A stretch of 64,000 nucleotides of DNA, taken from contig NZ_AP025282.1 of NCBI RefSeq assembly GCF_024347215.1, forward strand, positions 2,728,001 through 2,792,000, written 5' to 3'. The translations under genes were made by a program, and so were the position numbers. Shown here piece after piece: positions 26,376 to 32,980 of the stretch (position 1 is its first letter; each line of letters begins with the position of its first letter). Below the pieces are notes generated by a model. That model was not told where the DNA came from. It ran no database searches and saw nothing but the letters and a program-made list of their open reading frames with translations. The stretch comes from Aliamphritea ceti (GTDB taxonomy: Bacteria > Pseudomonadota > Gammaproteobacteria > Pseudomonadales > Balneatricaceae).

Positions 26376-26690
26376 ATGCACCCAATTTATGGAGAGGACG
26401 ACGCCTCTAAAGCGTCGGGATTCTTTGAAAGCGGTCTGGATTTTCTCGGTAATTTTGCCGGTCAGGCGCTGAATATCGCGGCTCAGGGTCAGCTTAATGA
26501 TATGCGGGATGATGCCGGACTGGCTCGCCCGCAATCAGAAAACCAGCGTCAGACGCTGGTTGGCCCCGGTGGTGAAAATCGTACGGTTGAAGAAGCGGAC
26601 GAAACAGACATTAAGCAGTGGCTGATCATTGGCGGCGGAATCTTGCTGGTTATCATCGTATTGATGGTACTGCTTGGGGGTCGTAAATAA
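26376..26690 (+). CDS. C-terminally anchored virion protein (provirus A)
   Basis: The 104-residue product has an amphipathic Gly/Ala-rich N-terminal half (SGLDFLGNFAGQALNIAAQG), an acidic middle and one C-terminal membrane helix (about residues 83-101). It is preceded by AAGGGGGTG. The provirus B counterpart (35574-35879) has the same C-anchored layout and similar length. It is probably a minor membrane protein of the virion. Its last base overlaps the next start. Confidence 0.68.
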   Translation: MHPIYGEDDASKASGFFESGLDFLGNFAGQALNIAAQGQLNDMRDDAGLARPQSENQRQTLVGPGGENRTVEEADETDIKQWLIIGGGILLVIIVLMVLLGGRK

Positions 26691-26890
26691 TGGCCGGAAT
26701 GCCAATGCCTAATATCACGGGCGGCGCTGCCACGGCTGGCGATGCTAAATCCGGTGATTCTCGCAATGGCGGGACCATGTTTAATAACGGCGGCTTAACC
26801 ATCAACCGGAATAATCCGTGGGTGATGGTGGCGCTTGTCGCTGCTGCCGTTGTGGTCTTTCTCTGGTTAACCCGTCGAAAAAAAAAGTAA
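26690..26890 (+). CDS. Small C-terminally anchored virion protein with NGG(L/I)TIN motif
   Basis: This 66-residue protein has a Gly/Asn-rich N-terminus, a NNGGLTINRNNP motif and a membrane helix (about residues 43-60) ending in a basic TRRKKK tail. Provirus B carries SNGGITINPGG at the same position in a 73-residue protein. The shared motif before the membrane suggests a conserved virion contact. The stop follows a run of nine A, which may allow slippage into the next frame. Confidence 0.7.
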   Translation: MAGMPMPNITGGAATAGDAKSGDSRNGGTMFNNGGLTINRNNPWVMVALVAAAVVVFLWLTRRKKK

Positions 26891-27276
26891 CTGGCATTGA
26901 GGTAAGGCGGCTGAAATGGTCGCCTGATCTTGAGCAGACTTTAGGGGTATCACTGGGCGGTGATCGAGATGAAATAGCCGCCGATGTGAATAAAGGTGAA
27001 CTACTGGCGCTGAGTTGGAATGGCCAGTTATTTACTGTTTCAGAGATTCAGGACCATACATTGGTGCTGTGCTGTGTCGCTGGCGCGAACCTTCAGCGGT
27101 ATTTGCCGAGTATTTACAGATGGGCGCAAGGTTTGGGCTGCAAAGCCGTCCGCGTTCATACCTACCGCCAGAAAGTTTTCTTGCGAATTGGGCGGCGCTA
27201 CGGCGCTAAGTTAGTAGGAGAGTCAGACGGTATGAGTGTGATTGAGTGTGAGGTAGCCAATGGGCGGACGGGCTAA
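26818..27276 (+). CDS. GNAT-like provirus protein, start uncertain (provirus A)
   Basis: The homologous part begins about VTGIEVRRLKW at 26887 and matches the 124-residue provirus B protein. The C-terminal half has the acetyltransferase-like pattern LPSIYRWAQGLGCKAVRVHT followed by GRRYGAKLV. No ATG or GTG occurs at the expected start. The nearest ATG (26818) lies inside the upstream membrane gene and would add an unlikely Cys-rich leader read from that gene's helix. Either a rare start codon or frameshifting on the A9 run is needed. A virion or modification role is unproven. Confidence 0.62.
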   Translation: MGDGGACRCCRCGLSLVNPSKKKVTGIEVRRLKWSPDLEQTLGVSLGGDRDEIAADVNKGELLALSWNGQLFTVSEIQDHTLVLCCVAGANLQRYLPSIYRWAQGLGCKAVRVHTYRQKVFLRIGRRYGAKLVGESDGMSVIECEVANGRTG

Positions 27277-27694
27277 GACGAGCTCTAAAACGAGCAGTAC
27301 GCAGACAACGACGAACAAGACGTTAAATGCTTCAGCCAGTGATATAGAAAATGGCTCAGTCGTCCAGAATAGCGGCGATAACGCCAATATTACAGCGACA
27401 GATCACGGGGCCATTAATCGTGCAGGGCAGTTGGCTGAATCAGCGTTCGAGAGAAGCACCGATATTGCATTTGAAGCTCTGCGGGTCGGTGAAGAGTCTG
27501 TTAGACGTGTCAGTGCGAATGCGTCAGGAAATGCGGCGGCAATTGAGCGGATTGCGAAGTCAGCGACGACAGGCGGTCAGTCTATTGTTGCTGATTCGCT
27601 GGTGAAGATTTTCCAGCCGTTTGCGCTGGGCATCTTGGTTGTGGCGGCTGTCGTCATCGTAGCAATGATTATCAGAGGAAAAAAACGTGTTTAG
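27260..27694 (+). CDS. Ser/Thr-rich, C-terminally anchored virion protein (provirus A)
   Basis: The protein of 144 residues has a low-complexity Ser/Thr/Asn N-terminus (KTSSKTSSTQTTTNKTLNAS), a long helical middle and a C-terminal membrane helix (about residues 117-137) with a basic end. Provirus B's 140-residue protein (34576-34998) is built the same way, including the SSS/TTTNN start and NASxS motif. It is likely to span the capsid-membrane interface or a vertex. It overlaps the previous gene by 17 bases and the next by 8. Confidence 0.72.
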   Translation: MGGRAKTSSKTSSTQTTTNKTLNASASDIENGSVVQNSGDNANITATDHGAINRAGQLAESAFERSTDIAFEALRVGEESVRRVSANASGNAAAIERIAKSATTGGQSIVADSLVKIFQPFALGILVVAAVVIVAMIIRGKKRV

Positions 27695-28349
27695 TCGAGT
27701 AATGCAGCCGGGTGAATCGTTAGAGTTTCCGGCCTCTGGTCAACATGTACGTGTCGATAAAGGCAGCAAAGTACACATTAAAACGGATATGAACGAAATC
27801 GCGCCAGTGTATGAGCGCGATAGCGTCACGTTCAAACCGTTCAACAATATCACCATTACTTTTCAGGGCGTAGCCGCTGAGCTGGTCGAGGTGCGTGTCT
27901 CTGATGGCCGCATTGTGTCTGCGGGTGATGGCGCTGTCATGGCGATATCATCGCAAGGTAACGGCGTAACGCTGCTAAACCCTGAAGCAATCGCGCTGGG
28001 GAGTTTAGACGTTACCGTTGGTGATGTGGGCATTACCGGCGAAGTCGTCAGTAAAAACGTTGCAACCACGCTGGCAGATGTACCGGATATTCAGGTTCCG
28101 GCCGGTCAATCTGCAACGCTGTCAGCCGCCAATGCTAACCGCCAGGAACTACTGATTCAGGCGGAGGGTGGCGGTCAGTTATCTAAAGCCCGGATTGGCG
28201 GCAGTACTGTTACAGCAGGTCGCGGCTTGAAGATTTACGGTGGTAACGGTGTTGAAGGTTCGCTGACCTTGAACAGCTCGGGATTGGTACGAGTTCACAA
28301 CGAAGGCCCGGAGCAAATGACATTCTCAGTCGTTGAGGTGAGCCGATGA
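27687..28349 (+). CDS. Beta-rich penton/spike-base-like protein (provirus A)
   Basis: The 220-residue soluble protein consists almost entirely of short beta segments with Gly/Asn/Asp turns and has no signal or membrane helix. It occupies the same place as the 235-residue beta protein of provirus B (33866-34573). In double-jelly-roll viruses, vertex (penton/spike) proteins are encoded among the virion genes and are the least conserved; that identity is inferred from composition and order. It overlaps the next gene by four bases. Confidence 0.6.
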   Translation: MFSRVMQPGESLEFPASGQHVRVDKGSKVHIKTDMNEIAPVYERDSVTFKPFNNITITFQGVAAELVEVRVSDGRIVSAGDGAVMAISSQGNGVTLLNPEAIALGSLDVTVGDVGITGEVVSKNVATTLADVPDIQVPAGQSATLSAANANRQELLIQAEGGGQLSKARIGGSTVTAGRGLKIYGGNGVEGSLTLNSSGLVRVHNEGPEQMTFSVVEVSR

Positions 28350-29038
28350 GCAGCATTGACGCGATGCGCATGATTCAGATCGCCACACCTGCACAGGTCG
28401 CGGCGGTTCAGACCGCCAGTGATCAGGTGCAAACGAATCTGACCGCATTAGTCACCCAAGTTGGGAATTTAGCGCCTGCTAACGTTATCCAAAATGATGA
28501 GTTTTCAGCGAACGCTGTACGTGACTTGTTAAAAACGGTTGATGGTGACGGTTCTGGGCTGGATGCGGATTTAATTCGAGGTGAAGCGCTGTCTGTTCAG
28601 AATGGCTACCTGTTAACACCTAACCGACCCGCATTTAGTGTAAGAAGCTTGCCAGAAAGATCAGATGTAACTGTTTCAGGTGTCTACAAAGGTCCCGGAC
28701 TTGAAGCGCTGACTAATATAGGCGGTTGCTTTGACTTGGTTACAGGTCGAATGACTGTGCCTGTGTCGGGGTTTTATGCGCTGTCATTTCAGACCCTGAT
28801 TAACGTAGCTGCAGCAAGCAATGCAGCGGCCTATATAGATGTGCATGTGAATGGAGCAATGCGCGGGGCCAGAACACATTCGAATACAGGTTTCTCACGA
28901 TCTTATGAGTCGCTTGCAAATAATATCGGTCTTGATCTGTTACAGGGTGACTATGTGGAGTTGTCTGTCACTCTGGAAAATGGCGCAAAAATACACGGCA
29001 ACTTTTTTTCGAATTTTTCAGGTTATTTAGTCGGGTAA
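28346..29038 (+). CDS. C1q/TNF-like spike protein (provirus A only)
   Basis: The 230-residue product has an N-terminal helix, a linker, and a C-terminal domain resembling a C1q/TNF trimeric jelly roll: GCFDLVTGRMTVPVSGFYAL, a central YIDVHVNGAMRGA strand, LLQGDYVELSV and the closing FFSNFSGYLVG. Such domains form receptor-binding tips of spikes and fibres. It lies after the penton-like protein, as a spike would. Provirus B has no equivalent, so A and B may recognise different hosts. Confidence 0.72.
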   Translation: MSSIDAMRMIQIATPAQVAAVQTASDQVQTNLTALVTQVGNLAPANVIQNDEFSANAVRDLLKTVDGDGSGLDADLIRGEALSVQNGYLLTPNRPAFSVRSLPERSDVTVSGVYKGPGLEALTNIGGCFDLVTGRMTVPVSGFYALSFQTLINVAAASNAAAYIDVHVNGAMRGARTHSNTGFSRSYESLANNIGLDLLQGDYVELSVTLENGAKIHGNFFSNFSGYLVG

Positions 29039-29042
29039 CAGT

Positions 29043-29324
29043 ATGAAACGCTTAATTGTAGATATTGAAGATTTAGAGTTTGTTGCACTGGAAACAGCCG
29101 CAGTTGATCCCCGTGAATGGTTGAAAAACTTTGTCGGTGTGAGAGTAAAGAAAGAATTAGCAGGCCTGAAAATGGTTGTTGCACAGCACTGTATGAATGA
29201 AGGCGTTTCATTACCTACAACTGAAGCTGAAATTATCAGCCTGGGTATTAGTAATGGCTGGATTAAAACCGCTGCACAGCGGCAGGCTGAGGCAGAGGTG
29301 GTTCAAGCTAGTACGCAAGCATGA
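29043..29324 (+). CDS. Small helical protein beside the spike gene (provirus A)
   Basis: The 93-residue protein resembles small phage proteins beside fibre genes that carry an IDVEDLEFVAL-like start (here MKRLIVDIEDLEFVALETAA) and a C-terminal Gln/Ala/Glu helix. Provirus B has a 93-residue protein at the same position (33585-33866) with little identity but similar helical make-up. A chaperone or spike-assembly role is possible. It overlaps the lysozyme gene by four bases. Confidence 0.6.
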   Translation: MKRLIVDIEDLEFVALETAAVDPREWLKNFVGVRVKKELAGLKMVVAQHCMNEGVSLPTTEAEIISLGISNGWIKTAAQRQAEAEVVQASTQA

Positions 29325-29890
29325 ACCGAACGCCAGCAATAGTCCTAATACTGGTACTGGTAATTGCGTTGGCGTGGTACGCCGGGCAACCGAGATTCAG
29401 TGTTTCAGGCAAATTATTAGGGGCAACGGGCTTAGCCCGTACCCGGCACAAAACAGAAATTGAAAGGGTGCAGAATATGTACGCAGATAAGCGCGGTTTA
29501 CGGAATAACAACCCCGGTAATATTGAAAAAGGTGCGGCATGGCAAGGCAGATCGAAAAGCCAACCGGATAGCCGATTTATTACGTTTAAGTCGCCTGAAT
29601 GGGGTATCCGTGCGATGGGCCGAATTCTGCTGAATTATGAACGCCTGCATGGGATCAATACCGTGAATGGCATTATCAGCCGTTGGGCGCCACCTAAAAA
29701 GAATGGCGTCGTTGAGAATGATACGACCAGCTACATTAATGCTGTCGCGTCTAAGCTGGGCGTTTCTCCGAATCAGGAAATCAAAGTTAACAATCACTTA
29801 AAGCCGCTTGTGAAAGCAATTATTCATCATGAAAACGGTTTGCAGCCGTATTCAGATGCACTGATTAATGACGGTTTGGCACTGGTGTAA
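29321..29890 (+). CDS. Membrane-anchored structural lysozyme/transglycosylase (provirus A)
   Basis: The 189-residue protein has an N-terminal signal-anchor (about residues 5-20, AIVLILVLVIALAWYA). The catalytic-type domain opens with KRGLRNNNPGNI and contains FITFKSPEWGIRAM, INTVNGIISRWAPP and IIHHENGLQPYSD. This set is typical of phage virion lysozymes that act on peptidoglycan during entry or exit. Provirus B shares all blocks (32981-33592). An anchored muramidase fits PM2-type viruses, which carry lytic factors in their membrane. Confidence 0.82.
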   Translation: MNRTPAIVLILVLVIALAWYAGQPRFSVSGKLLGATGLARTRHKTEIERVQNMYADKRGLRNNNPGNIEKGAAWQGRSKSQPDSRFITFKSPEWGIRAMGRILLNYERLHGINTVNGIISRWAPPKKNGVVENDTTSYINAVASKLGVSPNQEIKVNNHLKPLVKAIIHHENGLQPYSDALINDGLALV

Positions 29891-30055
29891 ATGATGAAAA
29901 ACTCACAGTTTTTAATTGTTATAGGGCTGATTCTGGCGGCGGCGTTCGGTGTCTATAAATGGCAGGTTCACATGGAAGTTAAGCGTAAAGCCCGTGTGAA
30001 TACGGCCAATCAACAGTTGGTATCGAATTTTGAATCTTACGGCGGCGGCTTTTAG
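29891..30055 (+). CDS. Short N-anchored virion protein ending in YGGGF (provirus A)
   Basis: The protein of 54 residues has one N-terminal membrane helix (about residues 6-22) and a basic helical tail ending SNFESYGGGF. The end matches the C-terminus of the provirus B protein 32627-32968 (KFKSVGGGF), whereas that protein's N-terminus matches the next gene of A. It immediately follows the lysozyme stop. The function is unknown, probably a virion or lysis accessory. Confidence 0.65.
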   Translation: MMKNSQFLIVIGLILAAAFGVYKWQVHMEVKRKARVNTANQQLVSNFESYGGGF

Positions 30056-30057
30056 TC

Positions 30058-30420
30058 ATGGCCGTTATGACTGATCGTCAGTTCTTCTTCGTGGTCGGCG
30101 TTGCTCTGGTCTCTGCGGTGGTCGTTACCTATTACAGCCGTAAACTAGGGCCAAGTGTCGTGTCAGCGCTTCAGGATGCAGGCAGGGAGGCTAGAAACAC
30201 AGCCAGCACCATTGCTAATGCACCCTTGCAGGCAACCCGTGACGTTAACGAAGACGGCAGTACATTTGGTTCTCGTGGCTGGGCGCATAACCTGGGCAAT
30301 CAAGTGAAAGGATGGTTTGTAGGTAACGACAAGTCCTATACAGGCCCATACGACAACGGCGGCAAGGTCAGCAGCTTCGAGCAGTTGCCAGTCTTTACCC
30401 CATACAGGCGAGACTATTGA
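30058..30420 (+). CDS. N-anchored virion protein (provirus A)
   Basis: The 120-residue protein has an N-terminal membrane helix (about residues 8-25). A YYSRKLGPSVVSAL amphipathic segment and an Asn/Gly/Tyr-rich C-terminal part follow. Its N-terminus resembles the provirus B protein 32627-32968 (FTVMGVLIGVGVWYASRKVG). It starts three bases after the previous stop and ends in TGATG coupling to the next. It is likely a minor membrane protein of the particle. Confidence 0.65.
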   Translation: MAVMTDRQFFFVVGVALVSAVVVTYYSRKLGPSVVSALQDAGREARNTASTIANAPLQATRDVNEDGSTFGSRGWAHNLGNQVKGWFVGNDKSYTGPYDNGGKVSSFEQLPVFTPYRRDY

Positions 30421-30557
30421 TGATTCCGAACGCATTTAAAATCAGTGTGACAGGTGACGGTAAAAGCCCGGTACCTGTGAAAATTACGATTGGTCCGGGG
30501 CTGTTATTTCTGGGAATAGCGACACTGGTGATCTTGTTAGTTAAAGCTAAAAAATAA
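30420..30557 (+). CDS. Small C-anchored membrane protein (provirus A)
   Basis: A 45-residue ORF begins MIPNAFKISVTGDGKSP, with one membrane helix (about residues 24-41) and a KAKK end. It is coupled to the gene before by a TGATG overlap. It has no recognised family and no clear provirus B homologue. It is probably a virion or lysis accessory. Confidence 0.6.
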   Translation: MIPNAFKISVTGDGKSPVPVKITIGPGLLFLGIATLVILLVKAKK

Positions 30558-30567
30558 GGAAGTGATT

Positions 30568-30747
30568 ATGTTTGATTGGTTAAAAGATCGTGCAAAAGAG
30601 CGCTCAACATGGCGTGGATTAGCAATTCTGGCAGGTATGGCCGGTGTTGCAGTTGATCCGACACAGGTTGAAATGATCGGTTACGGCGTTGCCGGTGCAA
30701 TCGGTGCTGTTGAAACGATCACGCAGGATAAACCGGCAGAGGCTTAA
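30568..30747 (+). CDS. Holin-like small protein (provirus A)
   Basis: The preferred start at 30568 follows AAGGAAG and gives 59 residues. The N-terminus MFDWLKDRAKERSTWRGLAI is followed by a hydrophobic Gly/Ala-rich stretch around AGMAGVAVDP and a second one, GYGVAGAIGAVE. Provirus B has a nearly identical protein (32448-32627), the best-conserved pair in the two elements. Position after the lysozyme and the hydrophobic profile suggest a holin; similar short proteins are annotated as holins in other phages. Confidence 0.72.
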   Translation: MFDWLKDRAKERSTWRGLAILAGMAGVAVDPTQVEMIGYGVAGAIGAVETITQDKPAEA

Positions 30748-30749
30748 GG

Positions 30750-30923
30750 ATGACGCGGAATATGCAGCACAATATAGGGACTTTATTACAGGGCTTGGCA
30801 TTGGCTGCAATTCTGGGTGTTTTTAGCACGATGCAGAGTTTAGAAGAAAGTTTTCAGAAACTTGAAAACACGGTGTTATTGAATAATTACCGGATAGATA
30901 TGATCGAAAAAAAAGCCCCTTAG
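30750..30923 (+). CDS. Last gene of provirus A late operon, one-helix protein
   Basis: The product has 57 residues, with a hydrophobic segment (about residues 9-27, GTLLQGLALAAILGVFS) then a charged helical tail (SLEESFQKLENTVLLNNYRI). It has an i-spanin-like shape but is very short. It is preceded by TTAAGG. The stop lies inside the terminator hairpin. Provirus B ends with a 37-residue gene at this position. Confidence 0.58.
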   Translation: MTRNMQHNIGTLLQGLALAAILGVFSTMQSLEESFQKLENTVLLNNYRIDMIEKKAP

Positions 30924-30930
30924 ACGGGGC
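30915..30930. terminator. Bidirectional terminator at the end of the provirus A late operon
   Basis: GCCCC/GGGGC hairpin with an A-tract on the left and five T on the right. The same hairpin with flanks is conserved at the matching point of provirus B (32323-32337). Confidence 0.88.
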
Positions 30931-30953
30931 TTTTTCGTTTCACTGCGAAATGA

Positions 30954-31445
30954 TTATTTAATAATTCTCAAATGTTTAACATAACGCGGTTTAGGATTTT
31001 CATTCACATACACCCGGAACGGATTGTCTTTAATTTCCTTCAGTTCAGCTTCTAGCCGGTTAACCTTGGCAACCAGACGCTTCATATCCAATTCATACAG
31101 ACGCATTATCTGTAGCGTGAATTCGTAATGCTCTAAATCATTCGGGCTAAAGTGTCGGCCTGTGGGGCCGTACAGTTTGCCGTCGTCAAAATACCAGCCT
31201 TCAGGCCAACCGGGAGCCGCACCAAGTACTGTACAGCGCAGACTTTGCCGCTGTGTATCTGTCAGCGTAGATTCACCGCTAATAAGTCTGTATGCGTGGG
31301 ACAGGCTTACATTTAAATGGCGGGTTAAGTCACTGGCAGTCAGAAACCTGACTCTAAAATGATCTTGTAAATGAAACTTCTTTAATTTGGCGATTCGGCT
31401 TGCTTGATTAATTTTCATGTTAATCAGTCTCTCCATGTACAACAT
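30954..31445 (-). CDS. DUF3653-family phage regulator (provirus A)
   Basis: The preferred start is uncertain: three in-frame ATGs lie within the first ten codons, and up to 163 residues are encoded. There is an N-terminal HTH-like segment (LTRHLNVSLSHAYRLISG). Next is the DUF3653 signature APGWPEGWYFDDGKLYGPTG with DLEHYEF, then a C-terminal coiled coil and RVYVNENPKPRY. DUF3653 proteins occur in small phages and are thought to be DNA-binding regulators. It converges on the late operon and reads away from dif site 2, mirrored by the provirus B gene on the other side. Confidence 0.8.
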   Translation of the reverse strand: MLYMERLINMKINQASRIAKLKKFHLQDHFRVRFLTASDLTRHLNVSLSHAYRLISGESTLTDTQRQSLRCTVLGAAPGWPEGWYFDDGKLYGPTGRHFSPNDLEHYEFTLQIMRLYELDMKRLVAKVNRLEAELKEIKDNPFRVYVNENPKPRYVKHLRIIK

Positions 31446-31801
31446 TGCTCGGAACCGCTGGCCAGCGACAATTCAGGTTAACCGAGAATATGACCCCAAA
31501 AAACTGACGGTTTTGGGTGATCTGGGGGGAGACTTTTAGCCCATTTTCAAACAGTAAATTTTGCGCATAATATTCTGTAACGGGATGGTCCATTTCTACA
31601 TCCTATTTAACATAATATACATTATGCGAAGTCTATATATTTCTATTGCGAGAGCTATAAAGCATGTAAATACGTGCTTACATACCATCGTTTTCTCATT
31701 TTGAGACCCATTTTTAAACGGTATCCGCGTCCTACGTGGCAGTATTCGGCCCGCGTACTGGCCAGTCGCCACAAGATGAAATTTATTAATTAGGAACGGA
31801 A
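31446..31801. other. Junction region between the two DUF3653 genes, containing dif site 2
   Basis: 355 bases without an ORF separate the divergent DUF3653 genes. It holds both promoters and the near-perfect dif site at 31605-31632. The sequence CTGGCCAG followed by CGAC/TCGCC occurs on each side (about 31461 and 31759), possibly a shared operator. Confidence 0.6.
31605..31632 (-). repeat. dif-type site 2, near-perfect, between the proviruses
   Basis: Both arms are intact: ATTTAACATAA (XerD arm), TATACA centre, TTATGCGAAGT (XerC arm). Compared from memory with the E. coli dif complement, 25 of 28 bases agree. It is the only complete dif copy in the window and so probably the site used for chromosome dimer resolution. 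Confidence 0.88.
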
Positions 31802-32299
31802 ATGGCGATTAAAAATAATCATACAAATAACGGATGGAATAAAAATCACTTGTATGCGAAAAAGCTACACCTGTGTAATGGAAACGGTGTAGTTTTTCTG
31901 ACGGCCGATCAGATTGTCACTCTCGCTGGCATATCAAAGAGTCATGCTTATAGAATCATCAAAGACCCGGTTAAATACCTAACAGGCCCTTTACGTGAAT
32001 TACTTTGCATCAAGGCATTAGGACAAGTACCCGGCTGGCCGGATGGCTGGCGTTTTGATTCTGAGAACTCACATTTAATATCACCCGATGGCAAAACTCT
32101 ACATCATGTTGATTTAGAGAATTACGCACTCACTCAGCAGCTTTTCAGGCTACTTGAAGGTGAAGCTGTAATCAGTCGCCGCAGGATTAAAGAGCTTGAA
32201 AACCGGCTTTCACTGCCGCGAGAATTGCGAGTGTATGTCAATGATAGTCTGAAGGAACGCCGAGTACTTAAGGTTGCACCCAAGAAAAAGACTGCATAA
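31802..32299 (+). CDS. DUF3653-family phage regulator (provirus B)
   Basis: The 165-residue protein starts after AGGAACGG. The HTH-like stretch is VTLAGISKSHAYRIIK. The DUF3653 core is VPGWPDGWRFDSENSHLISP with DLENYAL, followed by the coiled coil RRRIKELENRLS and the conserved LRVYVNDSLKERR end. It is about as diverged from the provirus A copy as the other paired genes. A third, decayed copy lies at 42771-43105. It probably regulates late or excision functions; its mirror arrangement around dif is the clearest marker of the element ends. Confidence 0.82.
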   Translation: MAIKNNHTNNGWNKNHLYAKKLHLCNGNGVVFLTADQIVTLAGISKSHAYRIIKDPVKYLTGPLRELLCIKALGQVPGWPDGWRFDSENSHLISPDGKTLHHVDLENYALTQQLFRLLEGEAVISRRRIKELENRLSLPRELRVYVNDSLKERRVLKVAPKKKTA

Positions 32300-32322
32300 T
32301 CATTTCGCATGGAAATGAAAAA

Positions 32323-32337
32323 GCCCCGTTATGGGGC
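32323..32337. terminator. Bidirectional terminator of provirus B
   Basis: GCCCC/GGGGC hairpin with AAAAA to the left and TTTTTT to the right. It ends both the DUF3653 gene and the minus-strand late operon. Confidence 0.88.
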
Positions 32338-32341
32338 TTTT

Positions 32342-32455
32342 TTATAAACCGAACGTCTTACGTTCTAAAAGCTTTATCCGGCCATTTTGCTGCCACAGGA
32401 TCAACAGCAATGGCACTATATCTCCTGTCTGAATCAGCGTTGCTAAATCAGCCAT
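32342..32455 (-). CDS. Last gene of provirus B late operon, 37 residues
   Basis: This short ORF begins MADLATLIQTGDIVPLLLIL, with a hydrophobic middle and a basic end (RIKLLERKTF). Its ATG overlaps the stop of the holin-like gene (ATGGCTGA), and its stop borders the terminator. The position matches the 57-residue gene of provirus A. It is probably a lysis accessory. Confidence 0.55.
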   Translation of the reverse strand: MADLATLIQTGDIVPLLLILWQQNGRIKLLERKTFGL

Positions 32456-32627
32456 TTACAGGCTTATCCTGTGTCACAGCTTCAACCGTTGCAAGCGCAC
32501 CAGCCACACCCATGCCGATCATTTCAATCTGTACCGGATCAACTGCCACACCGGCCAGACCTGCCAGAATTGCCAGACCACGCCATGTAGAGCGCTCTTT
32601 CACACGATCTTTAAACCATTCACCCAT
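32448..32627 (-). CDS. Holin-like small protein (provirus B)
   Basis: The 59 residues start MGEWFKDRVKERSTWRGLAI, almost the same as the provirus A product (30568-30747) through AGLAGVAVDPVQIEMIG and EAVTQDKP. The start codon overlaps the previous stop (TAATG). Such conservation, much higher than that of capsid or Rep, shows either strong constraint or recent exchange. Confidence 0.72.
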   Translation of the reverse strand: MGEWFKDRVKERSTWRGLAILAGLAGVAVDPVQIEMIGMGVAGALATVEAVTQDKPVNG

Positions 32628-32968
32628 TAGAAACCACCTCCAACACTTTTAAATTTTGCGACCAACTCATGCTGCCGCCTCAGCTCCGTTTCACGTTCGG
32701 TCATGCGATCCGCATCAGAATCACCGTATAAGCCACGGACACTGTTAACACCGTCATAAATAGCGCCGCCCAGATTCCAGTTTTCAATGCCGGTAATCTC
32801 AGCGCCCACGCTATCAACACCGCTTGAAATAACGTTGTCATTGTTCAGCGGATTAACGGCATCAATTGCCTTTTCAGCCACTGACCCCACTTTACGGGAG
32901 GCGTACCAGACACCCACACCGATCAGCACCCCCATGACTGTGAATTGCTTGTTATTCAGGATTGCCAT
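32627..32968 (-). CDS. N-anchored virion protein, mosaic of two provirus A proteins
   Basis: The 113-residue protein has an N-terminal helix and YASRKVG segment like the A protein at 30058. Its C-terminal RRQHELVAKFKSVGGGF resembles the end of the A protein at 29891. Between them lies an Asn/Ser/Gly-rich linker. It is preceded by the lysozyme gene, as in A. It is probably one minor virion membrane protein that is split or rearranged in A. Confidence 0.65.
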   Translation of the reverse strand: MAILNNKQFTVMGVLIGVGVWYASRKVGSVAEKAIDAVNPLNNDNVISSGVDSVGAEITGIENWNLGGAIYDGVNSVRGLYGDSDADRMTERETELRRQHELVAKFKSVGGGF

Positions 32969-32980
32969 ATAAGCCCCCTG

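Larger units (their letters stand above)
19695..31632 (+). mobile_element. Provirus A: PM2-like double-jelly-roll virus integrated at dif
   Basis: An 11.9-kb unit bounded by dif-type sites contains a repressor on the minus strand, about 24 plus-strand genes and a terminal DUF3653 gene on the minus strand. It carries an HUH Rep, FtsK/HerA-type packaging ATPase, capsid protein preceded by a one-helix protein, many one-helix virion proteins, spike-like proteins, membrane-anchored lysozyme and holin-like genes. It has no tail genes, terminase or integrase. Size and content match corticovirus (PM2, about 10 kb) relatives. Gene-level homology with provirus B in mirrored order confirms the boundaries. 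Confidence 0.85.

Noticed and set aside
31561..31582. Sequence TTGCGCATAATATTCTGTAA near dif site 2 as an extra dif
   Set aside because: Only one arm resembles XerC; centre and the other arm do not fit, and it is not repeated at the other element ends.
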